This document shows, piece by piece, positions 55,464-63,488 of a stretch of 64,000 nt of DNA; within the stretch, counting starts at the first letter, position 1, and every line of letters begins with the position of its first letter. The DNA is from Mucilaginibacter flavidus. GTDB lineage: Bacteria; Bacteroidota; Bacteroidia; Sphingobacteriales; Sphingobacteriaceae. The translations under genes were made by a program, and so were the position numbers. The notes below the pieces were generated by a model, which was given only the letters and a program-made list of their open reading frames with translations, was not told where the DNA came from and made no database searches. The stretch covers positions 186,001 through 250,000 of the forward strand of contig NZ_JAMXOE010000002.1 of the NCBI RefSeq assembly GCF_024055575.1, written 5' to 3'.

Positions 55464-57110
55464 CTACTTCCCCCCCATTGATTTTTCCCTTACGGCCTTA
55501 AACTCCGAACCGGCTTTCCAACCCGGGAAGGTGGTTTCATTGGCAAGCTTATTACCTACTTTAAATAGCAGGTTTGCTACCTGGGCCATGCCATTGGCAT
55601 CCATATCCGGCGTGTAGCTATCTGATGGCTGGTGATAATGTAAATCGCCATATTCTTTTTGCTTTTGCTTGCCGTAGGCTTCACCCAGCGCGGTGCTTTC
55701 GGCGCCATTATTCATATCAAGCGCAGGCACGCCAACCTTGGCAAAGTTAAAATGGTCCGACCTGTAATAACCGCCCGCGCCGGGGTTTTTATCCCCGGTT
55801 AACTTTTTTCCATCTGTTTTTGCAAATTCAGCGACATAATCATCCAGATCGTTTTGACCCTTGCCGGTAATTGCAAAATCATTCGTCTTGCCGTAGCTGC
55901 CTAAAGCATCCATGTTTAAATCAGCCACGGTTTTGTTAAGCGCAAATATCGGGTGCGATGCATAGTACTCCGAGCCCAGTAACCCTTGCTCCTCGGCTGT
56001 TACCGCTAAAAATACAATGGAGCGCTTCGGCCTTTCTTTTTGTTGTGCAAATGCTTTGGCAACGTTTAAAACTGCTGCTACGCCACTGGCATTGTCAACA
56101 GCGCCATTATAAATACTGTCGCCTTTGGCATCCGGTTTACCAATGCCCAGGTGGTCCCAGTGAGCTGTATAAAGTATACATTCTCCGGGAGTTGTGGTAC
56201 CTTTTAAAACAGCAATTACGTTATGCGATGTAGAATATTTCAATTTAGTTTTAACAGTTACCGTCGCCGTCATATTTAACGGTATAGCCTTAAAATCTTT
56301 TTTACGTGCTATCGCCCTGAAATCGCCGGTGATACCTGCTGCGGCGAACATTTTTTTGGCAGCATCCTCGGTGATCCAACCCTCTACTTTGCAGCGCGAC
56401 ATGTGTTTATCCTTTTCCTGCAAATAAAGCTTGGCACCGGTAAAGCTGTTAGCGACCACGCTCCAGCCATAGCTTGCCGGTTCTGTTTGGTGCACAATGA
56501 TAATACCCGCCGCCCCCTGGCGTGCTGCTTCTTCATATTTATAAGTCCACCGTCCGTAATAGGTCATAGTGTCCCCTTTAAACAGGGTACTGCTTCCCGA
56601 TTTAAATCCCGGGTCGTTTACTAGTACCACTACAGTTTTGCCTTTTACATCAAGACCAGCGTAATCGTTCCATTTATATTCCGGCGCCACCACTCCATAG
56701 CCTGCAAAAACCAATGGCGATTTGGTAAGCTGTACTTCCTGAACCTCCTGCCGTGTGGAGGCCACAAAATCAGACATATAATTAAGGCTGAAATCCCCCT
56801 TTGTACCGCTAACGCTCATGGTTGCGGATGGTGTGCTGGTGACCTCAACCATTGGCACGTCCTGGAAATAACTTCCGTTGTTACCCGGCTCCAGCCCTTC
56901 CTTTTTAAATTGTGATGAGATGTAGGCAATAGCCTTTGTTTCGCCAGCGGTAAAAGGCTTGCGGCCCATCAGCGAATCGTTGGCAAGCACAGCGATGTGA
57001 CTTTTTATTTCATCGCCGTTGATTACACTTGTTTCTTTTGTTTCCTGCTTACAACCAACAGCAAAAATAACCAACGCGAGGCACGCAAAGTGGTAATAAT
57101 TTATCTTCAT
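55464..57110 (-). CDS. M28-family peptidase lipoprotein with PA domain
   Basis: I choose the ATG at 57110 (MKINYYHFACLALVIFAVGC), giving 548 residues with a lipobox FAVGC. A PA domain lies at about 130-270 (GYGVVAPEYKWNDY, GKTVVVLVNDPGF). The peptidase part has zinc ligands in YTAHWDHLG (His), GAVDNASGVAA (Asp), TAEEQGLLGS (Glu pair), NMDALG (Asp) and FHYHQPSD-like text (His). It is anchored at the outer surface or periplasm and probably trims peptides for uptake. It is an independent gene from the M28 enzyme at 37325. Confidence 0.9.
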   Translation of the reverse strand: MKINYYHFACLALVIFAVGCKQETKETSVINGDEIKSHIAVLANDSLMGRKPFTAGETKAIAYISSQFKKEGLEPGNNGSYFQDVPMVEVTSTPSATMSVSGTKGDFSLNYMSDFVASTRQEVQEVQLTKSPLVFAGYGVVAPEYKWNDYAGLDVKGKTVVVLVNDPGFKSGSSTLFKGDTMTYYGRWTYKYEEAARQGAAGIIIVHQTEPASYGWSVVANSFTGAKLYLQEKDKHMSRCKVEGWITEDAAKKMFAAAGITGDFRAIARKKDFKAIPLNMTATVTVKTKLKYSTSHNVIAVLKGTTTPGECILYTAHWDHLGIGKPDAKGDSIYNGAVDNASGVAAVLNVAKAFAQQKERPKRSIVFLAVTAEEQGLLGSEYYASHPIFALNKTVADLNMDALGSYGKTNDFAITGKGQNDLDDYVAEFAKTDGKKLTGDKNPGAGGYYRSDHFNFAKVGVPALDMNNGAESTALGEAYGKQKQKEYGDLHYHQPSDSYTPDMDANGMAQVANLLFKVGNKLANETTFPGWKAGSEFKAVREKSMGGK

Positions 57111-57425
57111 AATGGGGTCAAGTAAAATCAAATGTAATGAAAAAGCATAATCGTTTACATTTTGCCGGCATACATGTTACGTTTAAAGGCAGCATACGCA
57201 GTTCTGGATAAATATTTTCACTTCAACACAATGAATTTCAATATTTTACGCTAAGTATGCGAAAATCATCATTAATTCCTCCGCTTGTTCCGCCCGGAAA
57301 CGAACAGTATATTGTATCAGAATAGTGCAGGCGAACAGTTAATATATTTATAATTAACTACAAATCAATAATATACAACTACGGCACGCGGTTTGAGCAA
57401 TATTATTTAAGAAATAATATTTAAA
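57111..57425. other. Intergenic region, 315 bases
   Basis: The region is AT-rich and holds the divergent promoters of the M28 gene and the 107-residue ORF. I see no hairpin, repeat or additional gene that can be supported. Confidence 0.5.
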
Positions 57426-57749
57426 ATGAGCCATCGTAAACCCCTGATACGCCGCACCTTTTTACAGGAACGCTATGAAATTTTAATAAAAAGACAAAGG
57501 GATGGCAAAGCTACTTTTAACGAGCTTACTGAACTTGACGACATCGTAAACCGCGACCCTACAATCCGCGAAATAGTACTGATTGAAAATTACTTTATGC
57601 CAGATAACGATGACAATAGCGGCCAGGCTAACCCCGTAAAGGAAATAATAAAACCAGCCCTACAAACCAGTTTTTTTGATAGACTAAAAGATTTTTTGGG
57701 TCGGCTATTTATCTTACCCGTAGCGCACACCAAAGCACTGATCGTATAA
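57426..57749 (+). CDS. Hypothetical cytoplasmic protein, 107 residues
   Basis: The product is hydrophilic: FLQERYEILIKRQRDGKATFNELTELDDIVNRDP suggests two helices rich in charged residues, and the tail is SFFDRLKDFLGRLFILPV. It has no signal peptide or TM segment. I do not recognise a family. It stands alone, and the word repeat at 57797 follows it. Confidence 0.55.
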   Translation: MSHRKPLIRRTFLQERYEILIKRQRDGKATFNELTELDDIVNRDPTIREIVLIENYFMPDNDDNSGQANPVKEIIKPALQTSFFDRLKDFLGRLFILPVAHTKALIV

Positions 57750-57796
57750 CAGACATCGCTTTCAGACCCCCTAAATCTTGGTACAGCCTTTTCCAC

Positions 57797-57851
57797 TTTC
57801 CGTCTTTCCGGACTTTTCGGTCTTTACTAACTTTCCGACTTCCGACTTTAA
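57797..57851. repeat. Decayed CTTCCGA-type word repeat
   Basis: TTTCCGTCTTTCCGGACTTT, then ACTTTCCGACTTCCGACTTT, repeats the heptamer word of the array at 34273-34349 in diverged form. It lies just upstream of the SIMPL gene. Confidence 0.55.
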
Positions 57852-57892
57852 ACCTACCTTTGCAATTATTGTCTACTTATAAAATAACAACC

Positions 57893-58588
57893 ATGAAAAA
57901 ATTATTCATTTTAATAGCGCTGGTAGCAATTACCGGCAGCACATTTGCACAGGCGGTTGATTTACGCCGGAAAATTGAAGTAAGCGGCATCGCCGAAAAA
58001 GAGGTTACTCCTGACATTATTAATGTTTCCATCTCGCTACAGGAATACCTCGACGGCAAGAAAAAAATTACTATTGATCAGCTGGAGAGCCAATTGGAAA
58101 GCGCGGTAAAGGAAGCAGGTATGCCAAAGGAAGATTTCACCATCAACAGTGTTTCGGCATGGAACAATACCTGGAACAAGAAAAAAACACCCGACTTTTT
58201 GGCAAGCAAACAATACCTGATCAAGTTTCATGATTTGAACAAGTATAACCAGATATTAAACAAGGTTGACCCTAAGGGCATTCAATCTACCAATATCGAG
58301 AGTTTCGACTATTCAAAAATGACTGACCTGAAAAAGGAATTAAAAATACAGGCGCTACTAGCTGCAAAGGAAAAAGCAGGTTATTTATTAGCAAGCATTA
58401 ATGACAAGGTTGGCGACGCCATCAGCATTACTGAAGTTGATAATGGCAATTACCAGGCGCCCCGGCCAATGATGTACGCAAACAAGGCGCTGATGGCAAA
58501 CGCGGCTCCCGCTGAATCAGATATTGACTTTAAAACAATAAAACTGAGTTTTCAGATCAACGCTGTCTTCGAAATTGTTAATAAGTAA
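57893..58588 (+). CDS. Secreted SIMPL-domain protein (DUF541)
   Basis: I choose the ATG at 57893 (MKKLFILIALVAITGSTFAQ), giving 231 residues with a signal peptide; an upstream TTG at 57860 would place 11 extra residues before it. The text VSGIAEKEVTPDIINVSISLQEY and the later KEKAGYLLASINDKVGDAISITEV fit the SIMPL/DUF541 fold. Family members form oligomeric barrels in the envelope, and their function is not well known. A hairpin terminator follows. Confidence 0.88.
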   Translation: MKKLFILIALVAITGSTFAQAVDLRRKIEVSGIAEKEVTPDIINVSISLQEYLDGKKKITIDQLESQLESAVKEAGMPKEDFTINSVSAWNNTWNKKKTPDFLASKQYLIKFHDLNKYNQILNKVDPKGIQSTNIESFDYSKMTDLKKELKIQALLAAKEKAGYLLASINDKVGDAISITEVDNGNYQAPRPMMYANKALMANAAPAESDIDFKTIKLSFQINAVFEIVNK

Positions 58589-58951
58589 TTTAACGTCAGG
58601 AGAATATTAAATTAATATTCTCCTGAATGTTACCCAAGCCATATTGCAATTTTTATAAAATTGCAAGCCATTTGATAAAAAAATCAAAAACCAGCGAAAT
58701 AAAGTATTCCTAAAAGTTGTAATATTCATGTTACAATGCACTTTATCAACATCTTTTTGTTTGCGAAAACTCCATTAATAGTGTAGTTAGTTAACTTTTA
58801 ATTAAAATCGATCAATATCCTCGTATTTTTAGAGTTTTTAAGGTGCAATTGTAGAAAATACACCCCACTTCAAGTGCCTGACAGCTGCCATTAATCACTT
58901 GACAATGTGAATTTTACAATTTATATTTATAGACCCTAATTTATTCCGAGC
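58589..58951. other. Intergenic region, 363 bases, with two hairpins
   Basis: It holds the SIMPL terminator at 58597-58625 and a second perfect hairpin TTGCAATTTT/AAAATTGCAA at 58644-58666. The remaining 285 bases are AT-rich, show no reading frame that I can support, and carry no clear TAnnTTTG box close to the receiver-like gene. Confidence 0.5.
58597..58625 (+). terminator. Terminator of the SIMPL gene
   Basis: Perfect 13-base arms CAGGAGAATATTA and TAATATTCTCCTG flank an AAT loop, eight bases after the stop codon. Confidence 0.75.
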
Positions 58952-59365
58952 ATGATCCGTACACGCTTCAAAAAGGTACTATTGGTTGCACCTGAAATTT
59001 TCCCTAATCAGCTGCTGGCTGATTATACCAATGTAAGGCACGTTACTGCAACCAGCAGCGTGTTTCCATCAATTTATGAGCAAAGTCCTGACGTAATTGT
59101 ATTTGATTATGACTTTATAGGTAAGGATCTTGAAAAAATCTTACGCCGGTTAAAAACGAATAAGTTTTACAATAAGATAAAAATCTGCTGTTTCAAAAAC
59201 TCGGCTAACGAAAAAACCGACAGCTTTTTGAAAGTGTTGGGGGTCGACCACTTGATTTATCGCGAACAGCTTACGGAAAACGCAAAAAGTAAATCATTGT
59301 TAAGCACCTTTAACTCGGTAATCGATGCTTCCATTGTAAAATGGGTAATTAGCGCTACGCACTAA
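58952..59365 (+). CDS. Stand-alone receiver-like protein lacking the acidic pair
   Basis: The 137-residue product has an alternating beta/alpha pattern like a response-regulator receiver: KKVLLVAPEIFPN, SPDVIVFDYDFIGKDLEKIL, NKIKICCFKNS and VDHLIYREQLTEN. The Asp of IVFD sits where the phosphoacceptor would be. The acidic pair after strand 1 is replaced by AP, and the late Lys is absent (Arg). It is probably a pseudo-receiver or an unrelated Rossmann-like protein. No DNA-binding domain is present. It stands alone. Confidence 0.6.
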   Translation: MIRTRFKKVLLVAPEIFPNQLLADYTNVRHVTATSSVFPSIYEQSPDVIVFDYDFIGKDLEKILRRLKTNKFYNKIKICCFKNSANEKTDSFLKVLGVDHLIYREQLTENAKSKSLLSTFNSVIDASIVKWVISATH

Positions 59366-59417
59366 TAGCGCAAGCCGGTTCGGCACAATTTACGTACGAC
59401 ATTGTTCCCTTTCAGCG

Positions 59418-59440
59418 AGAGACGCAAAAATTGCGTCTCT
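59418..59440. repeat. Small hairpin AGAGACGCAA-AAA-TTGCGTCTCT
   Basis: Perfect 10-base arms around an AAA loop, between the receiver-like gene and serS. It may act as a bidirectional terminator. Its form suggests a dispersed repeat. Confidence 0.65.
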
Positions 59441-59516
59441 ACAAAATATTGCTATCTCCCCCCATTCAAGCGGCCGTTCCTCCTAATCTCTAATCACAAA
59501 CCTTTATTCTCTAAAC

Positions 59517-60788
59517 CTAATCTATCCACTCAAATTTTGTATAAGGCACCAACACTTCTGGTATTTTAATACCTCTTTCAGTTTGGTTATTTTCTAGCAA
59601 CGTTGCCACAATACGTGGTAAAGCCAATGCGCTGCCGTTAAGTGTATGTGCCAATTGCGTTTTTCCTTCAGCATTACGGAAACGAAGTTTCAAACGGTTA
59701 CTCTGGAAACTTTCAAAGTTCGAAACAGACGATACCTCCAACCAGCGTTGTTGCGCCGCGCTCCAGGTCTCCATATCATAAGTTAAAGCCGAAGCAAAAC
59801 CCATATCGCCACCACATAACCGCAGCACGCGATAAGGCAGACCCAGATTTTGCAACAAACTCTGAACATGCAGGCTCATCTGTTCCAGTGTTTCATATGA
59901 TTTATCAGGATGTGCTACCTGCACAATTTCTATTTTATCAAATTGGTGCAAACGGTTTAAGCCCCGCACATGGGCACCATAAGAACCGGCCTCGCGGCGG
60001 AAACATGGAGTATGTCCGCAGTTTTTCATCGGCAAATCCTCTCCCTTTAAAATCACATCCCGGTACATATTGGTGATAGGCACCTCCGCAGTAGGTATCA
60101 GGAATAGCTTATCCTCGGTTACATAATACATTTGCCCTTCCTTATCCGGCAACTGCCCGGTACCAAACCCTGATGCTTCGTTCACCATTAACGGTACGCT
60201 TACTTCGCTGTAACCTGCTTTTTCAGCCTCGTCAATAAAGTAATTAATTAAAGCACGCTGCAATTTGGCACCCTTGTTTTTGTATACCGGGAAACCGGCA
60301 CCGGTTATTTTAACACCCAGTTCAAAGTCAATCAGGTTATATTTTGCAGCCAGCTCCCAATGCGGCAGGGCATTTTCGGGTAATTCAGGCTTTGCTCCGT
60401 TTTGCAATACAACTTCGTTTTCCTCCGGCGTTAGGCCCTTAGGTACCGAACTGTGCGGCAGGTTGGGCAGCAGTACCAGCTTTTGGTAAAGGTCTTCTTC
60501 TATAGCTGATAGTTGTTCCCCAAGCTTTTTTATGTCTTCTTTCCAGGCGCCTGTTTTTGCTTTCAGTCCTTCTGCTTCATCCTTTTTACCTGTGCGCATC
60601 AACTCGCCAATTTGCTTTGCTGCAGTATTGGCTTCGGCGGAAGTATTATCCAGGGTAGTTTGAGTCGACCGTCTTTCATTGTCTAATGCAATCACCTCGT
60701 CAACCAATTCTGGCTGTTTAAAATTTTTTACAGCCAAACGTTCCAAAACCTGTTCCCTGTTATCGCGGATATAACTAACTTGCAGCAT
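59517..60788 (-). CDS. serS: Seryl-tRNA synthetase
   Basis: The 423-residue product has the N-terminal antiparallel coiled coil (about 30-105) that binds tRNA-Ser and the class II catalytic core. Core motifs include AGYSEVSVPLMVNEASGFGTGQLP, PTAEVPITNMYRD, FRREAGSYGAHVRGLNRLHQF and LNGSALALPRIVATLLENNQ. It charges tRNA-Ser with serine. A TATCTTTG box lies upstream. Length and motifs are complete. Confidence 0.97.
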   Translation of the reverse strand: MLQVSYIRDNREQVLERLAVKNFKQPELVDEVIALDNERRSTQTTLDNTSAEANTAAKQIGELMRTGKKDEAEGLKAKTGAWKEDIKKLGEQLSAIEEDLYQKLVLLPNLPHSSVPKGLTPEENEVVLQNGAKPELPENALPHWELAAKYNLIDFELGVKITGAGFPVYKNKGAKLQRALINYFIDEAEKAGYSEVSVPLMVNEASGFGTGQLPDKEGQMYYVTEDKLFLIPTAEVPITNMYRDVILKGEDLPMKNCGHTPCFRREAGSYGAHVRGLNRLHQFDKIEIVQVAHPDKSYETLEQMSLHVQSLLQNLGLPYRVLRLCGGDMGFASALTYDMETWSAAQQRWLEVSSVSNFESFQSNRLKLRFRNAEGKTQLAHTLNGSALALPRIVATLLENNQTERGIKIPEVLVPYTKFEWID

Positions 60789-60804
60789 TATTTTATTTTT
60801 TAGG

Positions 60805-60812
60805 CAAAGATA
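60805..60812 (-). promoter_or_regulatory. -7 box of serS
   Basis: On the minus strand TATCTTTG matches TAnnTTTG and ends 17 bases before the start codon. The region further upstream is a word repeat, so no -33 element can be assigned. Confidence 0.5.
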
Positions 60813-60818
60813 TAAATA

Positions 60819-60919
60819 AGTCCATAGTCAATAGTCGATAGTCCATAGTAATTTGAGATTGCGGACAGCAACCTCTGAGAAAACTAATGGCTATAGTCTA
60901 TTGTCCATGGTCTATGGAC
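60819..60919. repeat. Inverted word repeat, family GTCCATAGTC
   Basis: The left arm has AGTCCATAGTCAATAGTC, then GATAGTCCATAG. The right arm (60890-60919) has CTATAGTCTATTGTCC, then ATGGTCTATGGAC, the diverged complement. It fills the gap between serS and rsmI and extends over upstream in-frame codons of rsmI. Confidence 0.65.
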
Positions 60920-60928
60920 CAAAAAAAC

Positions 60929-61609
60929 ATGAACTCCACTGGAAAACTATACTTAGTCCCTACCCCTATCGGCAACCTCGAGGATATTACCTTCAGGGCT
61001 ATCCGTATTTTGAAGGAAGTTGATTTGATTTTGGCGGAAGACACGCGCACATCGGCGCCGCTGCTAAAGCATTTTGATATTCACCAAAAGGTATTTTCGC
61101 ACCATCAGCATAACGAGCACCAGTCATCCAACGAGATCGTAAAATTTTTAAAGGAGGGGAAAAACATTGCACTGATATCTGATGCAGGCACTCCCGCCAT
61201 ATCCGACCCGGGTTTTTACCTGGTACGCGAGGCTTTAAAAAACGATATTGCTGTTGAATGCCTGCCCGGTGCAACGGCGTTTGTGCCCGCGCTGGTAAAT
61301 TCCGGCTTCCCTACCGACCGCTTTTGTTTCGAAGGCTTTTTACCGTTGAAAAAGGGGCGACAAACCAGGTATAAAACCTTAGCCACTGAAGACCGTACCA
61401 TTATACTATACGAATCGCCGCACCGTTTGTTAAAAACGCTCGACGAGATGGCCACTTATTTTGGTGCCGACAGGCAACTCTCCGTATCGCGCGAACTCAC
61501 GAAAATGTTCGAAGAAACAGTTAGGGGTACCGTTGCCGAAGTAAAAACTTATTTTGAAACGCACCCGGTTAAAGGGGAGTTTGTGATATGTGTGGCAGGG
61601 AAGGCTTAA
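60929..61609 (+). CDS. rsmI: 16S rRNA 2'-O-methyltransferase RsmI
   Basis: I choose the ATG at 60929 (MNSTGKLYLVPTPIGNLEDI), giving 226 residues; upstream in-frame codons lie in a word repeat and do not fit the family. Signatures are VPTPIGNLEDIT, ILAEDTRTSAPLLKHF, ALISDAGTPAISDPG and CLPGATAFVPALVNSG, the tetrapyrrole-methylase fold used by RsmI. It methylates C1402 of 16S rRNA together with RsmH, here inferred. A dispersed repeat follows the gene. Confidence 0.96.
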   Translation: MNSTGKLYLVPTPIGNLEDITFRAIRILKEVDLILAEDTRTSAPLLKHFDIHQKVFSHHQHNEHQSSNEIVKFLKEGKNIALISDAGTPAISDPGFYLVREALKNDIAVECLPGATAFVPALVNSGFPTDRFCFEGFLPLKKGRQTRYKTLATEDRTIILYESPHRLLKTLDEMATYFGADRQLSVSRELTKMFEETVRGTVAEVKTYFETHPVKGEFVICVAGKA

Positions 61610-61628
61610 AAATAAAAATAACAGAGTA

Positions 61629-61776
61629 CGTCATTGCGAGGAACGAAGCAATCTCTGCACATGCTAACCAGGGAGTAATAAGCTTTGTGGAAACCTGTTA
61701 GCCGGCTTACCGGTTCCGCCATGCATAAGGTTCATGATTGTCCTACGTAAAGATTGCTTCGTTCCTCGCAATGACG
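61629..61776. repeat. Dispersed inverted repeat, family GTCATTGCGAGGAACGAAGC (copy 3)
   Basis: Left arm 61629-61656 and right arm 61751-61776 are almost fully complementary. The inside carries GCTTTGTGGAAACC and GGTTCATGATTGTCCT; the latter is in the same place as in copy 1, and the former is the complement of text in copy 1. No transposase is present. It lies between rsmI and lnt. Confidence 0.8.
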
Positions 61777-61804
61777 GGTTGATAATTAATATTTGTAACA
61801 CTAA

Positions 61805-63430
61805 ATGAAAAAAAACATCCTTCTCACAATTTCATCAGGTTTATTGCTTTGGCTGGCGTGGCCGCCAATGCCTTACACCACTTTCCTGCTGTTTGTTGGT
61901 TTTGTGCCGATGCTTATTGCCATTGAAAACATCATTAATTCCGACTATAAAAAGAAAGGCAAGAAGATCTTCGGCACTGCATTCCTGGGTTTTTTTGTTT
62001 GGAACACGGCATCGGTATACTGGGTTTACAATGCAATTAAAAAGGATGCCGGGTTTGCTGCGTTGCCGGTGTCGTTTATCCCCTACTCTTTGGGGCCGTT
62101 GTTAATGGCATTTGCCGTATGGCTTTATTACCGGTTACGGGTGGTGAGCAGCCGGGGCATTGCGCTTACAGCGTTGGTTTGCTTTTGGGTTGCTTACGAA
62201 TATCTCAACCAAACCTGGGCCCTGGCCTTCCCGTGGATGACACTGGGAAATGGCTTTGCAGTATCGCATCAAATGGTGCAATGGTATGAATACACAGGGG
62301 TATATGGTGGCACCATTTGGATATTGGCATTAAACGTACTGCTGTTTTTAATTTACATAGGATTGAAAGAGGCGGCGGATAAAAAGTTAAAGCTGCGATT
62401 GATTTCGGCTTTTGTTGTATTGCTTGTTGTTCCGGTAAGCGTCTCGCTTTACCGCTATTACAGCTACCATGAACAGGTAAATCCTTCGAACGTTGTGGTG
62501 GTGCAGCCGAATATCGATCCGTATGCTAAAGAAAGCACTATGCCGGCTATGCAACAATTAGGCATATTAACTCACCTGTCCGATTCCATAGGCCAGCCCA
62601 ACACCGAGTTTTTCATATGGCCCGAAACCGCCATAGTCGACCCGTTTAATGAGGACGCCATACGCAGCAATGGTTACTTTTTAAGTGCACAGCGTTTTTT
62701 AAATAAATTCAAAAACGGCAACCTTATTACCGGCGCCGAAACCTTTAAACTGTATAATAAACCAATTACCGGGAATGAAAATTATGACGAGCAATCGCAC
62801 CAGTATTATCAAAACTTTAACTCGGCAGTAAATATCGAAAACTCGGCAAAGGTGCAGTTTTATCACAAATCAAAGCTGGTTCCCGGAGTCGAGGCGATGC
62901 CATTTGGCGATGCATTATCCTTCATGAAGCCAGTATTTGCGCAACTGGGCGGTGCAACAGGTAGCTACGGACGGCAGGATGAACCCTCTGTATTTTATTC
63001 GCAAAGCGGCATAGGCGTGGCTCCCGCTGTTTGTTTTGATTCAATTTGGGGAGAATGGATTGGCACCTCAGTACACAAAGGCGCCCAGTTTATTGCCATC
63101 ATCACCAACGACGGCTGGTGGGAAAACACCACCGGTAAGGATCAACACCTTGATTACGCCAAGCTTCGGGCCATTGAAACGCGCCGTTGGGTATGCCGCT
63201 CGGCCAATACAGGTATCTCCGCTTTCATTAACCAGCGCGGCGATCTGGTGCAACACACCCAATGGTGGACCAGGACCGCCATCAAACAAAACATCAACCT
63301 AAATTCCGATCTTACTTTCTATGTACTGTACGGCGATTATTTAGCGGAACTGGGAAGTATTTTGGCTGGATTGGGAATTGTATTTATTGTGGTAAAAAGG
63401 TTTACCCGGAAACATCCAACCAACGCCTAA
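61805..63430 (+). CDS. lnt: Apolipoprotein N-acyltransferase Lnt
   Basis: The 541-residue product has about six membrane segments in the first 220 residues and a nitrilase-like domain after that. The catalytic triad is visible: Glu274 (FIWPETA), Lys355 (FYHKSKLVP) and Cys410 (APAVCFDS). It adds the third acyl chain to lipoproteins in the inner membrane, which fits the several lipoproteins in this window. The gene stands alone after a dispersed repeat. Confidence 0.95.
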   Translation: MKKNILLTISSGLLLWLAWPPMPYTTFLLFVGFVPMLIAIENIINSDYKKKGKKIFGTAFLGFFVWNTASVYWVYNAIKKDAGFAALPVSFIPYSLGPLLMAFAVWLYYRLRVVSSRGIALTALVCFWVAYEYLNQTWALAFPWMTLGNGFAVSHQMVQWYEYTGVYGGTIWILALNVLLFLIYIGLKEAADKKLKLRLISAFVVLLVVPVSVSLYRYYSYHEQVNPSNVVVVQPNIDPYAKESTMPAMQQLGILTHLSDSIGQPNTEFFIWPETAIVDPFNEDAIRSNGYFLSAQRFLNKFKNGNLITGAETFKLYNKPITGNENYDEQSHQYYQNFNSAVNIENSAKVQFYHKSKLVPGVEAMPFGDALSFMKPVFAQLGGATGSYGRQDEPSVFYSQSGIGVAPAVCFDSIWGEWIGTSVHKGAQFIAIITNDGWWENTTGKDQHLDYAKLRAIETRRWVCRSANTGISAFINQRGDLVQHTQWWTRTAIKQNINLNSDLTFYVLYGDYLAELGSILAGLGIVFIVVKRFTRKHPTNA

Positions 63431-63445
63431 CGACGGGTTAATTAG

Positions 63446-63481
63446 GCTGTCCCTGCTTTATTACGATAAAATAGGGACAGC
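63446..63481. terminator. Bidirectional terminator between lnt and the cyclodeaminase-type gene
   Basis: Nine-base arms GCTGTCCCT (63446-63454) and AGGGACAGC (63473-63481) enclose an inner TTTAT/ATAAA pair. The two genes converge here. Confidence 0.75.
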
Positions 63482-63488
63482 GTATTTA

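Noticed and set aside
55205..55501. 98-residue open frame overlapping the TM2 gene end
   Set aside because: Most of it reads through the hairpin at 55304-55340 and the dispersed repeat at 55361-55449; the protein text is repeat-derived.
58644..58666. TTGCAATTTT/AAAATTGCAA hairpin as a riboswitch or RNA gene
   Set aside because: It is a simple AT-rich hairpin without other paired elements and lies just after a terminator.
60887..60928. In-frame N-terminal extension of rsmI
   Set aside because: It is encoded by the GTCCATAGTC word repeat and does not fit RsmI proteins; ATG at 60929 is better.
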